Notes under the pieces: generated by a model
What the model was told of the DNA's origin: nothing
The model's database searches: none
Seen by the model: the letters and a program-made list of their open reading frames with translations, nothing else
Source of the DNA: Chryseobacterium jejuense
GTDB lineage: Bacteria > Bacteroidota > Bacteroidia > Flavobacteriales > Weeksellaceae
Assembly: GCF_900100075.1 (NCBI RefSeq)
Contig: NZ_FNEG01000001.1
Coordinates: 496,001 to 560,000, forward strand
Length of the DNA: 64,000 nt
Direction of reading: 5' to 3'
Part shown: positions 26,990-36,162 of the stretch, piece by piece
How the letters are laid out: each line of letters opens with the position of its first letter
Numbering within the stretch: the first letter of the stretch is position 1
Made by a program: the position numbers and the translations under genes

Positions 26990-28270
26990 TTAACCCTCCA
27001 GGTGCTTTTCAATTTCATAAGGATTATCCAGACAATACTGTAACTGCTCCTTATCTAATTGTTTTTCCCAATTAGCAACCACTACCGTAGCTACAGAGTT
27101 TCCTATCACATTGGTAAGAGCTCTGCATTCACTCATGAATTTATCAATTCCAAGAATTAATGTCATTCCGGCAATTGGAATTTCCGGAACCACAGCTAAA
27201 GTGGCTGCCAACGTCACAAAACCTGCACCGGTAACTCCAGCTGCACCTTTGGAACTTAACATGGCTACCAAAAGAAGCATCAGTTGTTTTTCAATAGGAA
27301 GATGGATATTGAGAGCCTGAGCGATAAACAAAGAGGCAAGCGTCATATAAATATTGGTACCATCAAGATTAAAAGAATACCCCGTAGGAACCACAAGGCC
27401 TACAATGGTTCGGGAGCAGCCTGCTTTTTCCATTTTTTCCATGATTCCCGGAAGGGCAGATTCTGATGAACTTGTTCCTAGTACCAAAAGAAGTTCTTCT
27501 TTAAGATAAAATAACAGCTTAAAAATGTTGAATCCGTTATACCATGCCACAGCTCCTAAGACCAAAACAACAAAAAGAATAGATGTGATATAGAATGTAG
27601 CTACCAAAAATATAAGATTCAAAACAGAATGAAGCCCATATTTTCCTATGGTAAAGGCCATTGCTCCAAAAGCACCGACGGGTGCTAATTTCATCAGAAT
27701 ATGAACAATTTTGAATATCGGAGCAGAAAGATCCTGAAGAAAATCAGTTACTTTCTGGCTTTTTTCCTTTGTTAAAACCAAGGCAACACCCATTAAAATA
27801 GCAACAAGAAGTACCTGAAGAATATTATCACCTACCAAAGGGCTAAAGAGCGTTTCTGGAATAATATTCATAATAAACCCTGTAAGCGTAGATTCGTGAG
27901 CCTTTTCCTGATACTCTGATACATTTCCTGAAAGCGTTGCCGGATCAATATTCAAACCATGCCCAGGCTGTAAAAGATTTCCAACCACGAGACCAATGAT
28001 AAGGGCCAGAGTAGAGAAGGTAAAGAAATAGATCATGGCTTTTATGGCAATTCTTCCCACTTTCTTAAGATCGGTCATGTGGGCAATTCCTAGGGTAAGT
28101 GTGATGAAAATAACCGGAGCAATAATCATTTTTACCAATTTGATAAAGCCATCTCCTAATGGTTTCATTTTTTCTCCCAATTCAGGATAGAAGTTTCCCA
28201 GTAAAACACCTGCACTAATTGCGATGATCACCTGAATATAAAGCTGATTGTATATTTTTTTTGCTTTCAA
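26990..28270 (-). CDS. Dicarboxylate/amino acid:cation symporter (DctA/GltP family)
   Basis: Secondary transporter of the SDF family importing C4-dicarboxylates or acidic amino acids with protons or sodium. 426 residues with eight membrane segments and two re-entrant hairpins. Motifs seen: the HP1-like serine-rich loop [17 protein letters not shown], the TM7 motif [18 protein letters not shown], and [21 protein letters not shown] (HP2). The serine-rich motif and Asn-Leu-Asp-Gly-Thr are intact. Closest in feel to DctA, but substrate is not provable from sequence alone. Confidence 0.93.
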   Translation of the reverse strand: MKAKKIYNQLYIQVIIAISAGVLLGNFYPELGEKMKPLGDGFIKLVKMIIAPVIFITLTLGIAHMTDLKKVGRIAIKAMIYFFTFSTLALIIGLVVGNLLQPGHGLNIDPATLSGNVSEYQEKAHESTLTGFIMNIIPETLFSPLVGDNILQVLLVAILMGVALVLTKEKSQKVTDFLQDLSAPIFKIVHILMKLAPVGAFGAMAFTIGKYGLHSVLNLIFLVATFYITSILFVVLVLGAVAWYNGFNIFKLLFYLKEELLLVLGTSSSESALPGIMEKMEKAGCSRTIVGLVVPTGYSFNLDGTNIYMTLASLFIAQALNIHLPIEKQLMLLLVAMLSSKGAAGVTGAGFVTLAATLAVVPEIPIAGMTLILGIDKFMSECRALTNVIGNSVATVVVANWEKQLDKEQLQYCLDNPYEIEKHLEG

Positions 28271-28384
28271 TGAACAGTCGTTTTGTTTTTTTAAGGGCGA
28301 AAATTAAGAAATTTTATCTAAAAAACTGACAAAAGTCATGAAAATTAATCTAATGCATATCGCTTGATAGGGGGTGGAAAAAAG

Positions 28385-28436
28385 ACTTCGGCTTCATTCT
28401 TTGCAGACAAAATTGCCTATAGAATGAAGCCGAAGT
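28385..28436 (-). terminator. Long hairpin terminator after ggt
   Basis: A 16-bp perfect stem (ACTTCGGCTTCATTCT and its complement, 20-nt loop), with CTTTTTT following on the minus strand. Confidence 0.88.
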
Positions 28437-28458
28437 TATGTTATTGATAAAGAAATAT

Positions 28459-30147
28459 TTATTCTACTGCTACAGAATCATCTCCACGTCCGTCTGCAAC
28501 GGCATGAATGTTTCCGTTTTCATCAAGGACAATCACTTCTGTTTTTCCAATTTGTTTTACTTTTTCAAAGGTGTAGTTTTTCTTTTTCAGTTCAGCAATA
28601 GTACTTTCCGGGAAGTTGTTTTCCACTTTTATAGTTTCCGGAAGCCACTGATGATGGAATTTAGGAGCATTTACCGCAATGTTAGCGTTTTGCTTAAAAT
28701 CAACCACATTGACAATAGATTGATATACAGAAGTCGGAATTGTAGTTCCTCCAGGAGTTCCCACTACCATATAAGGTTTTCCATTTTTAAGCAGAATGGT
28801 AGGCGTCATGGAAGAAAGCATCCTTTTATTCGGCTGAATGGAATTTGCTTCTCCGCCTACCGCTCCAAACATATTCGGAACTCCTGGTTTGATGGAGAAA
28901 TCATCCATTTCATTATTTAAAAAGAAACCGGCTCCGGAAACCAGAACCTTACTTCCGTAATATCCATTTAGAGTAGTGGTTACAGAGGCAGCGTTTCCAT
29001 CCTTATCAAGAACAGAGATGTGAGTGGTTTGAGTAGATTCTTTAGGCTGTTCTATGATTTTTCCTACTTCTGAACTTGGGGTAGCCTTATCAAAACTGAA
29101 GCTTTTCCATCTTCCTTTTAAGTATTCGTCAGAAATCAGATAAGTAGTTTTATCCTGAATAAAATCCGGATCTCCCATATATTCTGCTCTGTCTGCAAAA
29201 GCTCTTCTTTCTGCTTCTGTCATAATCTGAACAGCTTGTGTTGAATTCAGTTGGTACTTTTCAAGGTTTTCAAAGCTGGCCATTCTCAACATTTGAGCAA
29301 GAAGCAACCCGCCGCTGGAAGGTAAAGGCATTGAAACTACATTGTTTCCTTTGTATTCAAATTCCAGGGCTTTTCTTTCTGCAACCTTATAGTTTTTAAG
29401 ATCTTCCAAAGTAATGATTCCGTTCCCTCTTTTCATTTCAGCGATCAGAAGATCCGCTGTTTTACCTTCATAGAATCCTTTTGCACCCAGTTTTTGGATT
29501 AGTTTTAAAGTCTCTGCCAGATCTTTCTGTATTAAAAGATCTCCTGCTTTCCATGGAGTATCCTTTACAAAAACGATGGCTGATTTATTATGTTTCTTAA
29601 AATGTTCCGTATTATTGTTAAGCATCTCAGCTTCTTGTTCCGTAATAGCAAATCCTTGTTCAGCAAGATCAATAGCAGGCTGAATGATCTTCTCCATCGG
29701 AAGTTTGCAGTATTTCAGCGTAGCAAAGAATCCAGCCACACTTCCCGGAATACCTACTGCCAGACGTCCGTTTTGAGATAAGTCTGTGTTAGCTTTTCCG
29801 TTTTTATCGAGATACATATCTCTGGAAGCCTTTTTAGGAGCAGTTTCTCTGTAATCCAGCGTGAATTTTTCACCATTATTTTTTACACCTACTAAGAATC
29901 CGCCGCCGCCAATGTTTCCTGCCTGTGGATAGACTACGGCTAATGCATATTGAGTTGCTGTAATGGCATCATAAGCATTTCCTCCCATTCGCAGGATCTT
30001 CGCTCCCGCTTCACTGGCTAATGGATGTGCAGATACTACCACACCTTTTTTCTTAACCTTTACCTCCTTTACAATATTGATATCTGTAAACTGAGCCCAG
30101 CTAAGCTGGCTGGCTAATATAATCGACGCAATTAAGATCTTCTTCAT
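28459..30147 (-). CDS. ggt: Gamma-glutamyltransferase (glutathione hydrolase)
   Basis: Periplasmic enzyme that hydrolyses or transfers the gamma-glutamyl group of glutathione and related peptides; made as a proenzyme that self-cleaves. 562 residues: signal peptide ending SQLSWAQ, PQAGNIGGGGFLVG, DYRETAP, and the autoprocessing site ahead of TTHISVLDKDGNAASVTTTLN, where Thr374 becomes the nucleophile of the small subunit. GTPGGTTIPTSVYQ near the end is also conserved. Monocistronic, with its own promoter and terminator. Confidence 0.95.
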   Translation of the reverse strand: MKKILIASIILASQLSWAQFTDINIVKEVKVKKKGVVVSAHPLASEAGAKILRMGGNAYDAITATQYALAVVYPQAGNIGGGGFLVGVKNNGEKFTLDYRETAPKKASRDMYLDKNGKANTDLSQNGRLAVGIPGSVAGFFATLKYCKLPMEKIIQPAIDLAEQGFAITEQEAEMLNNNTEHFKKHNKSAIVFVKDTPWKAGDLLIQKDLAETLKLIQKLGAKGFYEGKTADLLIAEMKRGNGIITLEDLKNYKVAERKALEFEYKGNNVVSMPLPSSGGLLLAQMLRMASFENLEKYQLNSTQAVQIMTEAERRAFADRAEYMGDPDFIQDKTTYLISDEYLKGRWKSFSFDKATPSSEVGKIIEQPKESTQTTHISVLDKDGNAASVTTTLNGYYGSKVLVSGAGFFLNNEMDDFSIKPGVPNMFGAVGGEANSIQPNKRMLSSMTPTILLKNGKPYMVVGTPGGTTIPTSVYQSIVNVVDFKQNANIAVNAPKFHHQWLPETIKVENNFPESTIAELKKKNYTFEKVKQIGKTEVIVLDENGNIHAVADGRGDDSVAVE

Positions 30148-30167
30148 ACTGATTGTTTTTCTTATAA

Positions 30168-30175
30168 CAAAAATA
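30168..30175 (-). promoter_or_regulatory. -7 box for ggt
   Basis: TATTTTTG on the minus strand, 20 nt before the ggt ATG. Confidence 0.5.
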
Positions 30176-30232
30176 TAGAAATTAGATCAATAACTTTAGT
30201 TTGGAGCTAAGAAAGTAGGGTAGAGAGGTTAG

Positions 30233-30356
30233 GAAGTTGGAAGAAGGAAGCTGGAAGTTTCTATTGGTCTTATTGCTAATATAAGTTTGTTCAATAGGTA
30301 ATACACTTGGATTTTCAGTACTTCTAAGACTTTAATAACTTCCTTCTTCCAACTTC
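30233..30356. repeat. Inverted repeat with 18-bp perfect arms
   Basis: GAAGTTGGAAGAAGGAAG at 30233-30250 and its exact complement at 30339-30356, separated by 88 nt. Purine/pyrimidine-biased arms with no coding function; it resembles a dispersed intergenic repeat or MITE-like unit. Confidence 0.65.
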
Positions 30357-30457
30357 AGGCTTCCCACTTTTATCAGAATTCAGGTTAAATGATTTTCACA
30401 GCAATTGGGAAAAATATTTTAAATACACCTTTATTATTATGGTTGACATGTTTTTTT

Positions 30458-30465
30458 TACTTTTG
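30458..30465 (+). promoter_or_regulatory. -7 box for threonine dehydrogenase
   Basis: TACTTTTG matches TAnnTTTG, 24 nt before the ATG at 30490. Confidence 0.5.
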
Positions 30466-30489
30466 TACAATTCTAAAAAAATCTAAAAA

Positions 30490-31455
30490 ATGGAATCCTA
30501 TACGGAAAGAATACTGATTACAGGTGCTTTGGGACAAATCGGCACCGAGCTTACCAATAGACTTGTTGAAATTCACGGAGCAGAAAATGTTGTTGCTTCT
30601 GGTTTGGACAGATGGCAGGAAGGAATTACCTCTGCAGGTCACTATGAGAGAATGGATGTTACCAATACTCAATTAGTGAGACAGATCGTTAAGGATTATG
30701 ATATTACTACAGTGTATCACTTGGCGTCTCTTTTATCAGGAACTTCAGAAAAGCAGCCTATTTTTGCGTGGAAACTGAATCTTGAACCTCTTCTTCATTT
30801 TTGTGAAATGGCTAAAGAAGGGCTTCTTAAAAAGATCTTCTGGCCAAGTTCTATCGCGGTGTTTGGAAAAGGAATTCCAAAGCATGAGGTAGGACAGGAT
30901 GTAGTACTGAACCCAACAACTGTTTACGGAATCTCTAAGATGGCAGGAGAGAAGTGGTGCGAATATTATTTCGACAAATATGGAGTGGATGTAAGAAGTA
31001 TCAGATATCCTGGATTGATCTCTTGGAAGACTCCGGCAGGTGGTGGAACAACTGACTATGCTGTTGAGATTTTCTATAAAGCAATTGAAGAAGGTAAGTA
31101 TACAAGTTTCATTTCCGAGGATACCGGAATGCCGATGTTGTATATGGATGATGCCATCAATGCCACTCTGAAATTAATGGACGCGCCAAAGGAAAATGTA
31201 ACTATTCGTTCATCTTATAATTTAGGAGGAATGTCATTTACTCCAAAAGAATTGGCAGAAGAAATCAAGAAAGAAATCCCGGATTTCAGCATTGATTATA
31301 ACCCGGATTTCAGACAGGCAATTGCAGATTCGTGGCCAGCTTCTATTGATGATACTGTAGCTAAAAAAGATTGGGGACTGACTTATGATTTCGGAATTTC
31401 TGAAATGACGAAAGACATGATTAAGAATCTGAAAGTAAAATTAGCTAAGAATTAA
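30490..31455 (+). CDS. NAD-dependent L-threonine 3-dehydrogenase, short-chain (extended SDR) type
   Basis: Oxidises L-threonine to 2-amino-3-ketobutyrate. 321 residues of the extended SDR/epimerase fold: Rossmann loop ILITGALGQIGTELTNRL, TTVYHLASLLSG, catalytic Tyr-x-x-x-Lys as YGISKMAGEKWCEYY, and RYPGLISWKTPAGGGTTDYA, which is characteristic of the non-zinc threonine dehydrogenases described from Flavobacterium. No 2-amino-3-ketobutyrate ligase is adjacent. A UDP-sugar epimerase is the alternative but fits the active-site loop less well. Confidence 0.9.
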   Translation: MESYTERILITGALGQIGTELTNRLVEIHGAENVVASGLDRWQEGITSAGHYERMDVTNTQLVRQIVKDYDITTVYHLASLLSGTSEKQPIFAWKLNLEPLLHFCEMAKEGLLKKIFWPSSIAVFGKGIPKHEVGQDVVLNPTTVYGISKMAGEKWCEYYFDKYGVDVRSIRYPGLISWKTPAGGGTTDYAVEIFYKAIEEGKYTSFISEDTGMPMLYMDDAINATLKLMDAPKENVTIRSSYNLGGMSFTPKELAEEIKKEIPDFSIDYNPDFRQAIADSWPASIDDTVAKKDWGLTYDFGISEMTKDMIKNLKVKLAKN

Positions 31456-31539
31456 TTATGTAAAGTAATACTTTAATTAAGTGTTGTTTTAACATCTGAT
31501 TTTTAATTTATTATAACTGTTATCTAAAATTTAATTTAA

Positions 31540-32292
31540 ATGATATTATTGACTTTCAACATTACAAATATTGAGGCTGGAACAAAAAACGGCTCTCAGA
31601 TTACCAGTGATGAAAGATTAAAAATTACAGAGGAGAATACAAAAGCGATTCTCAGAATTTTAGATATTCATGATACAAAAGCAAGTTTTTTTGTAGAGGT
31701 TTCTCTCACTGAAAAACTGCAGAATCTTATAAAAGCAATTTCATCCAAAGGGCATGAAATTGCTTTTTATAATCGAGACTCAAATCTTGAAGAACTTGAA
31801 AATGCCAAGAAGAATATTCAGGAACTTTTAGAAAAACAGATCAGGGGAATTCGTCAGAAAGATGTGAAAATTCCGCAGGAAAGTCTGAAGCTTTTGGAGT
31901 TTAATTATGTCTCCAATATCGACAATGCCAATATCCTTTTTCCGTTCAAACGTCTGAAAAGAGATACTGAAATTACAGAAGAAGATGGATTGAGCATTGT
32001 GCCGGAAAGTATCTCTCCTTACAGCCAGTTGCCTTACAATGATTTTGTATTTCAGATTCTGCCCATGAAGTATTATCAGAACATGGTGTTGGAAACCTTA
32101 CAGAATGAAGAATTTGTTCTGATCTACCTTGATGCATGGCAGTTTACAGATTTCAAAAAATACCGTTTTGATATTCCTTTTTACCGGAGCTTATTTTCGG
32201 GCAAAAAAATGGAGGACAAATTAGATGCCCTCCTTACTTTTCTTAACGAGAAGGACATGGCCACTTCCCGTATGAAAGATTATATTTTTTAG
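31540..32292 (+). CDS. NodB-like polysaccharide deacetylase homologue, apparently catalytically degenerate
   Basis: 250 residues with the NodB fold layout seen in MILLTFNITNIE at the N-terminus, TKAILRILDIHDTKASFFVEVSLTEK, and ISSKGHEIAFYNRD. In active family members the first block reads TFDxE/D and the second carries His-x-x-x-His metal ligands. Here the Asp is Asn and the ligand pair is replaced by AFYNRD, so metal-dependent deacetylation is unlikely. It follows the threonine dehydrogenase by 84 nt. Confidence 0.7.
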   Translation: MILLTFNITNIEAGTKNGSQITSDERLKITEENTKAILRILDIHDTKASFFVEVSLTEKLQNLIKAISSKGHEIAFYNRDSNLEELENAKKNIQELLEKQIRGIRQKDVKIPQESLKLLEFNYVSNIDNANILFPFKRLKRDTEITEEDGLSIVPESISPYSQLPYNDFVFQILPMKYYQNMVLETLQNEEFVLIYLDAWQFTDFKKYRFDIPFYRSLFSGKKMEDKLDALLTFLNEKDMATSRMKDYIF

Positions 32293-32368
32293 GTTGTAGG
32301 TGTTAGGTTGCAGGGAATAGAGAGATGGTATTTGTTACAGTAACCAATATTCAATTTTTAACTTCCAA

Positions 32369-32396
32369 CCTTAAACCTTAAACCTTAAACCTTAAA
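32369..32396 (+). repeat. Four tandem copies of a 7-bp unit (CCTTAAA)
   Basis: Four exact copies in the convergent gap between the NodB-like gene and the metallophosphoesterase. Non-coding; same unit length as the arrays at 42.2 and 45.1 kb but a different sequence. Confidence 0.8.
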
Positions 32397-32410
32397 TCTT
32401 GAACTCAAAA

Positions 32411-33616
32411 TTAGCTTAGTTCAAAAAGAGTAATCTCTGGCAATACCCCAACTCTTCCCGGATATCCCAATACTCCAAACCCTCTGTTGACATACAATAG
32501 TTTTCCTTCGCTTTCATAAAGATCGGCCCATTTTGGATAGCGATACTGAACCGGCGACCATTTTATGTTTTTAAGATCCAAACCGAATTGCATTCCGTGC
32601 GTATGACCGGAAAGGGTCAAATGGATGTTTCCAGGGTGCTTTTTTACTACATAATCAAAGTGAGTAGGATCATGACTCATTAGGATCTTTGTTGCGGATT
32701 CTGGAACTCCTTTTAAAGCGTTGTCAATTTTTCCGAACTGAGGAAATGGTTTTAATCCCCAGTTTTCAACTCCAAGAATGTATAATTTTTCTCCGTTCTT
32801 TTCAATGACTCTGTGTTCATTTCTTAACATGTCAAATCCTGCTTGCTTTTCGTAATCAATCAGAGTATCAAGGTTTTTTTTCTTGGCTTCAGGAGAATCC
32901 CAGGTTACATAATCTCCGTAATCGTGGTTTCCTAATACTGCAAACTTACCGTCTTTAGCCTGAATTTTGGAGAATAAAGGAATGAAAGGTTTGAACTCAT
33001 CTGCTACGTTGTTCACCATGTCTCCTGTGAATAGGACAAGGTCTGGTTTCTGCTCGTTAATCAGATCCACTGCGTGTTGTAATTTATTTGGGTCAGCAAA
33101 GCTTCCGCTGTGAACATCCGATATCTGGATGATTTTATAACCTTTAAAGCTTTTCGGAAGATTGGTGAAATTTACTCTTACCCTTCTTACCTTATGTCTG
33201 TATTTTCCAAACGTAATTCCGTCTATGAAAAGAGCTGAAAGGACTCCGCTCATTCCAAGTCCCACCAGACTCAGAAACTTCCTTCTCTCCGGAAAGAAAT
33301 TTTCCGAGGGTTTGGCAAAGCCTATTAAATAGCCTCCGGCTCTGATAATATCATCAATTAATAAAAACAGAACCACGAAGATTTTTGGAAGAATAAAAAT
33401 CAAAAACAATGAAATCATGATCTGAGCCCTTGCCGTACTTCTGTCTGATCTTTGGAAATGGGAGACTTCGTAGGCGAAAATTCCATACACAGCTAACGAT
33501 ATCACCCAGTATCCGATCCTGATCCAGGAATTATCGGTAAGCGTTCTGATAGCCTGATAAATATACACTTCCAAAAACAGGAAGATTCCAGCGATAATTA
33601 AAAGATTCTTTTGCAT
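32411..33616 (-). CDS. Membrane-anchored calcineurin-like metallophosphoesterase
   Basis: 401 residues: about four N-terminal hydrophobic segments (to residue ~150) and a C-terminal phosphoesterase domain. Its metal motifs are IQISDVHSGSF, LFTGDMVNN, LGNHDYGDY, LMSHDPTHF and LSGHTHGMQFG. All dinuclear-site residues are present. The order matches the YkuE/UDP-2,3-diacylglucosamine hydrolase-like group; substrate unknown. The ATG at 33616 is chosen since the longer TTG start at 33637 lies inside the terminator hairpin of the upstream gene. Confidence 0.9.
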   Translation of the reverse strand: MQKNLLIIAGIFLFLEVYIYQAIRTLTDNSWIRIGYWVISLAVYGIFAYEVSHFQRSDRSTARAQIMISLFLIFILPKIFVVLFLLIDDIIRAGGYLIGFAKPSENFFPERRKFLSLVGLGMSGVLSALFIDGITFGKYRHKVRRVRVNFTNLPKSFKGYKIIQISDVHSGSFADPNKLQHAVDLINEQKPDLVLFTGDMVNNVADEFKPFIPLFSKIQAKDGKFAVLGNHDYGDYVTWDSPEAKKKNLDTLIDYEKQAGFDMLRNEHRVIEKNGEKLYILGVENWGLKPFPQFGKIDNALKGVPESATKILMSHDPTHFDYVVKKHPGNIHLTLSGHTHGMQFGLDLKNIKWSPVQYRYPKWADLYESEGKLLYVNRGFGVLGYPGRVGVLPEITLFELS

Positions 33617-33624
33617 GTTCTGAT

Positions 33625-33661
33625 AAAAAAAGCACAAAGAATAACTTCCCTGTGCTTTTAT
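33625..33661 (-). terminator. Terminator of the KAS III gene
   Basis: On the minus strand AAAAGCACA... / ...TGTGCTTTTTTT with an internal loop. It lies between the stop at 33686 and the next gene start. Confidence 0.8.
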
Positions 33662-33685
33662 ATTTTTTTTGTTAATTAAATATTT

Positions 33686-34753
33686 TTAAGGAAATCTGTA
33701 AACGATAGCATTGATGTTCATTCCGGCACCAACCGAAGTCATAACAATGTTACCATTCTCTTTAAACGAATGACCTTCCATTTTTCCTTTAATTATTAAA
33801 TCATACATGGTAGGAATTGTTGCAACAGACGTATTTCCAAGGTTTTGGATTGTCATAGGGGAGATTGCATGATCGTACTCTTTCACATCATAAAGTCTGT
33901 GAAGTCTTTCAATCATAGCATAATCCATTTTAGCATTAGCCTGGTGGATAAGAATTTTGTCGATATCTTCAATAGAAAGACCAGCGTCAGTAATGGTGTC
34001 TTTAATAGCAACAGGAACGTTTTTAAGAGCGTATTCGTAGATTTTTCTACCTAACATTCTTACATAAAGACGTTTTTGATCTGCTTCTTTATTGATGGAT
34101 GGTTGATTTTCAAGATAGTTCAGTTCAGGACCGTTGTCGCAGATCGTATTGTGAGCAATGATTCCTACATTTTCCTCATCTGTTGCCTTTACGATTACAG
34201 CTCCGGCACCATCAGCAAAGATCATTCTGTTTCTGTCATATGGATCAGTTACTCGGCTTAATGTTTCAGCTCCAATAACAAGAATAGTTTTGGCAACTTT
34301 AGCTTTAATCAGGTTGTCTGCTAAAATCATACCTTCTACCCATCCCGGGCAACCGAAAATCATGTCATACGTTACACATTTTCTGTTTTTAATTCCCAAT
34401 TTGTTCTTAACTCTTGCTGCCATTGTTGGCATAAAGTCTGCGTATCCGTTCTCAGTAACTTCCCCGAAATTACTCGCGTAAATAATATAATCCAGTTCTT
34501 CGCCGTCTACTTTTGCATCCTCAAGGGCAATTTTTGCGGCTTCATAACCGATCTGTGAATTGGAAAGATCATCTTCAATAAATCTCCTGTTTTCGATTTC
34601 TGTAATTTCTACAAACTTCGCAATGGTCTCTTCCACAGGCTTTTCAATCTTTACTCCGTCTTCTGTGTAGAACTCGGAATTCATGAAGTAATCTCTACCA
34701 ACAACTCTGTTCGGAATGTAACATCCAGAGCCAATAATGATCGTATTCGGCAT
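33686..34753 (-). CDS. 3-oxoacyl-ACP synthase III family protein (FabH-like)
   Basis: Condensing enzyme of the thiolase fold. 355 residues with the Cys-His-Asn triad: Cys in YDMIFGCPGWVEGM, His in ILIHQANAKMD, Asn in NLGNTSVATIPTMYDL, and the C-terminal GAGMNINAIVYRF. It has no fatty-acid gene neighbours, so a specialised acyl condensation is possible rather than general initiation. It is about 30 residues longer than E. coli FabH, through an insert near residues 28-45. Confidence 0.9.
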   Translation of the reverse strand: MPNTIIIGSGCYIPNRVVGRDYFMNSEFYTEDGVKIEKPVEETIAKFVEITEIENRRFIEDDLSNSQIGYEAAKIALEDAKVDGEELDYIIYASNFGEVTENGYADFMPTMAARVKNKLGIKNRKCVTYDMIFGCPGWVEGMILADNLIKAKVAKTILVIGAETLSRVTDPYDRNRMIFADGAGAVIVKATDEENVGIIAHNTICDNGPELNYLENQPSINKEADQKRLYVRMLGRKIYEYALKNVPVAIKDTITDAGLSIEDIDKILIHQANAKMDYAMIERLHRLYDVKEYDHAISPMTIQNLGNTSVATIPTMYDLIIKGKMEGHSFKENGNIVMTSVGAGMNINAIVYRFP

Positions 34754-34824
34754 TCGTTTATATGATTTTTTTAAAGATGCAAAGTTAATAATTAATATTA
34801 ATAACGGAGAATTAAAAATATTAT

Positions 34825-34832
34825 TAAATTTG
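34825..34832 (+). promoter_or_regulatory. -7 box for the 34855-36948 gene group
   Basis: TAAATTTG, 22 nt before the ATG at 34855. Confidence 0.5.
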
Positions 34833-34854
34833 CAAAAATTGTACTTTACAATCT

Positions 34855-35424
34855 ATGAAAAACAACCCATCCTTAAAAGGCTTACTTATTGCAGGTGTGG
34901 CGTTTATCGTTGCCTTTGGGATCTACTTCCTTTTTTTAGCCAAGAAGAATTATTATGTTGTAGATAATCCTACCCCCAACACGTATTACTTTAAAATCAA
35001 TAACGGTTCTGAAGCAGTTATATCATCGGGGCAGTATGTGCATGTGGATTTGAATAAGGGAAAAAACTCTATTCAGGTTTTCGATCAGAATAAAAAAATG
35101 CTTTACGATTCAGCATTTGAAGTAAACAAACTTCGTGGTCTGCTCAATATTACACATCAGGATTACTACGTGAATGACCAGTACTACGGGTATAACCTTA
35201 AAAAAGATTCGTTATTAACGGCTCTTGATAAAACCGTTATTGACGGAAAGGACTACTACGGAGGAGCAAAGCGTTTCAACAAGCTTTACACAGAAGATTT
35301 TTATTACAATGTAGATGAAGATTATGACAAAGTGATCAAGAATGTCCAACAAGTGGAATCAAGATCAAAGGTCTTCAGAAAGCAGGATTTCCTAAATTAT
35401 TATAAAGAATATTACAAGTTTTAA
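34855..35424 (+). CDS. Hypothetical membrane-anchored protein upstream of ubiE
   Basis: 189 residues: a single N-terminal membrane anchor (GLLIAGVAFIVAFGIYFLFLAKK), then an extracytoplasmic domain rich in Tyr, Asn and Asp (DYYVNDQYYGYNLKKDS, NKLYTEDFYYNVDEDYDK). No known domain recognised. It precedes ubiE by 3 nt and porT follows, so this is a three-gene operon. It may take part in the envelope, but nothing in the sequence proves that. Confidence 0.75.
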   Translation: MKNNPSLKGLLIAGVAFIVAFGIYFLFLAKKNYYVVDNPTPNTYYFKINNGSEAVISSGQYVHVDLNKGKNSIQVFDQNKKMLYDSAFEVNKLRGLLNITHQDYYVNDQYYGYNLKKDSLLTALDKTVIDGKDYYGGAKRFNKLYTEDFYYNVDEDYDKVIKNVQQVESRSKVFRKQDFLNYYKEYYKF

Positions 35425-35427
35425 GTT

Positions 35428-36159
35428 TTGACAAAAGATATCACTAAAGTTACTCCCTACAATTCTGAGGCTACTAAGAAGAGCCAGGTAGAGGATATGT
35501 TCGACAATATTGCGCCGAAGTATGACCTTTTGAACCATGTTTTATCCATGAAAATTGATGTTTTATGGCGAAATAAATTGGTAAAATGGATGAAAAATGA
35601 TAACCCGCAGGAAGTGCTGGATGTGGCTACAGGAACGGGAGATCTCGCAATTACGATCGAAAAAGGAACCGGTTCAAAAGTAGTTGGTTTAGATTTATCA
35701 CAACAAATGCTCAATGTTGGCGTTATTAAAATAAAAAAACTTAAATTAGACGGCAAAATTTCCATGCAAAAAGGAGATGCAGAAAATTTACCTTTCGAGG
35801 ACAATAGATTTGATGCTGTTTCCGTTGCATTTGGAGTAAGGAATTTTGAGAACCTTCCCAAAGGTTTGGCAGAGTTAAGAAGAGTAGTTAAAGATAACAA
35901 GAGTGTTTATATACTGGAGTTTTCAAAGGTTGAGGGTTTCATGGGGCCATTTTATATGTTTTATTTCAAAAATATATTACCTGCTATAGGTAAACTGGTT
36001 TCCAAAGATAATAGGGCGTATACATACCTTCCGGATTCTGTAAATGCTTTTCCTTTCGGGGAGAAGATGAAGCAAATTCTTTTAGATACGGGATTTAAGA
36101 AAGTTGAATATAAAAAATTAAGTTTGGGTATAGCCACAATTTATAAAGCAACAAAGTAA
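35428..36159 (+). CDS. ubiE: Demethylmenaquinone methyltransferase (UbiE/MenG), TTG start
   Basis: SAM-dependent C-methylation giving menaquinone, the respiratory quinone of Flavobacteriia. 243 residues: KSQVEDMFDNIAPKYDLLNHVLSM at the N-terminus, SAM motif VLDVATGTGDLAI, ENLPFEDNRFDAVSVAFGVRNFENL, and YTYLPDSVNAFPFGEKM. The start is a TTG with a stop codon just upstream in frame; the next ATG would cut into the conserved N-terminus. Cotranscribed with its neighbours (gaps of 3 nt). Confidence 0.95.
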   Translation: MTKDITKVTPYNSEATKKSQVEDMFDNIAPKYDLLNHVLSMKIDVLWRNKLVKWMKNDNPQEVLDVATGTGDLAITIEKGTGSKVVGLDLSQQMLNVGVIKIKKLKLDGKISMQKGDAENLPFEDNRFDAVSVAFGVRNFENLPKGLAELRRVVKDNKSVYILEFSKVEGFMGPFYMFYFKNILPAIGKLVSKDNRAYTYLPDSVNAFPFGEKMKQILLDTGFKKVEYKKLSLGIATIYKATK

Positions 36160-36162
36160 CCT

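Larger units (their letters stand above)
30148..30489. other. 342-bp divergent intergenic region with a long inverted repeat
   Basis: Holds the ggt promoter, the inverted repeat at 30233-30356 and the threonine dehydrogenase promoter. No coding frame is apparent. Confidence 0.7.

Noticed and set aside
33617..33637. TTG start of the metallophosphoesterase at 33637
   Set aside because: It lies within the terminator stem of the upstream gene; the ATG at 33616 gives a normal N-terminal membrane segment.
34076..34481. Plus-strand frames of 61-107 codons at 34.0-34.5 kb
   Set aside because: Antisense shadows of the KAS III gene, no recognisable domain.
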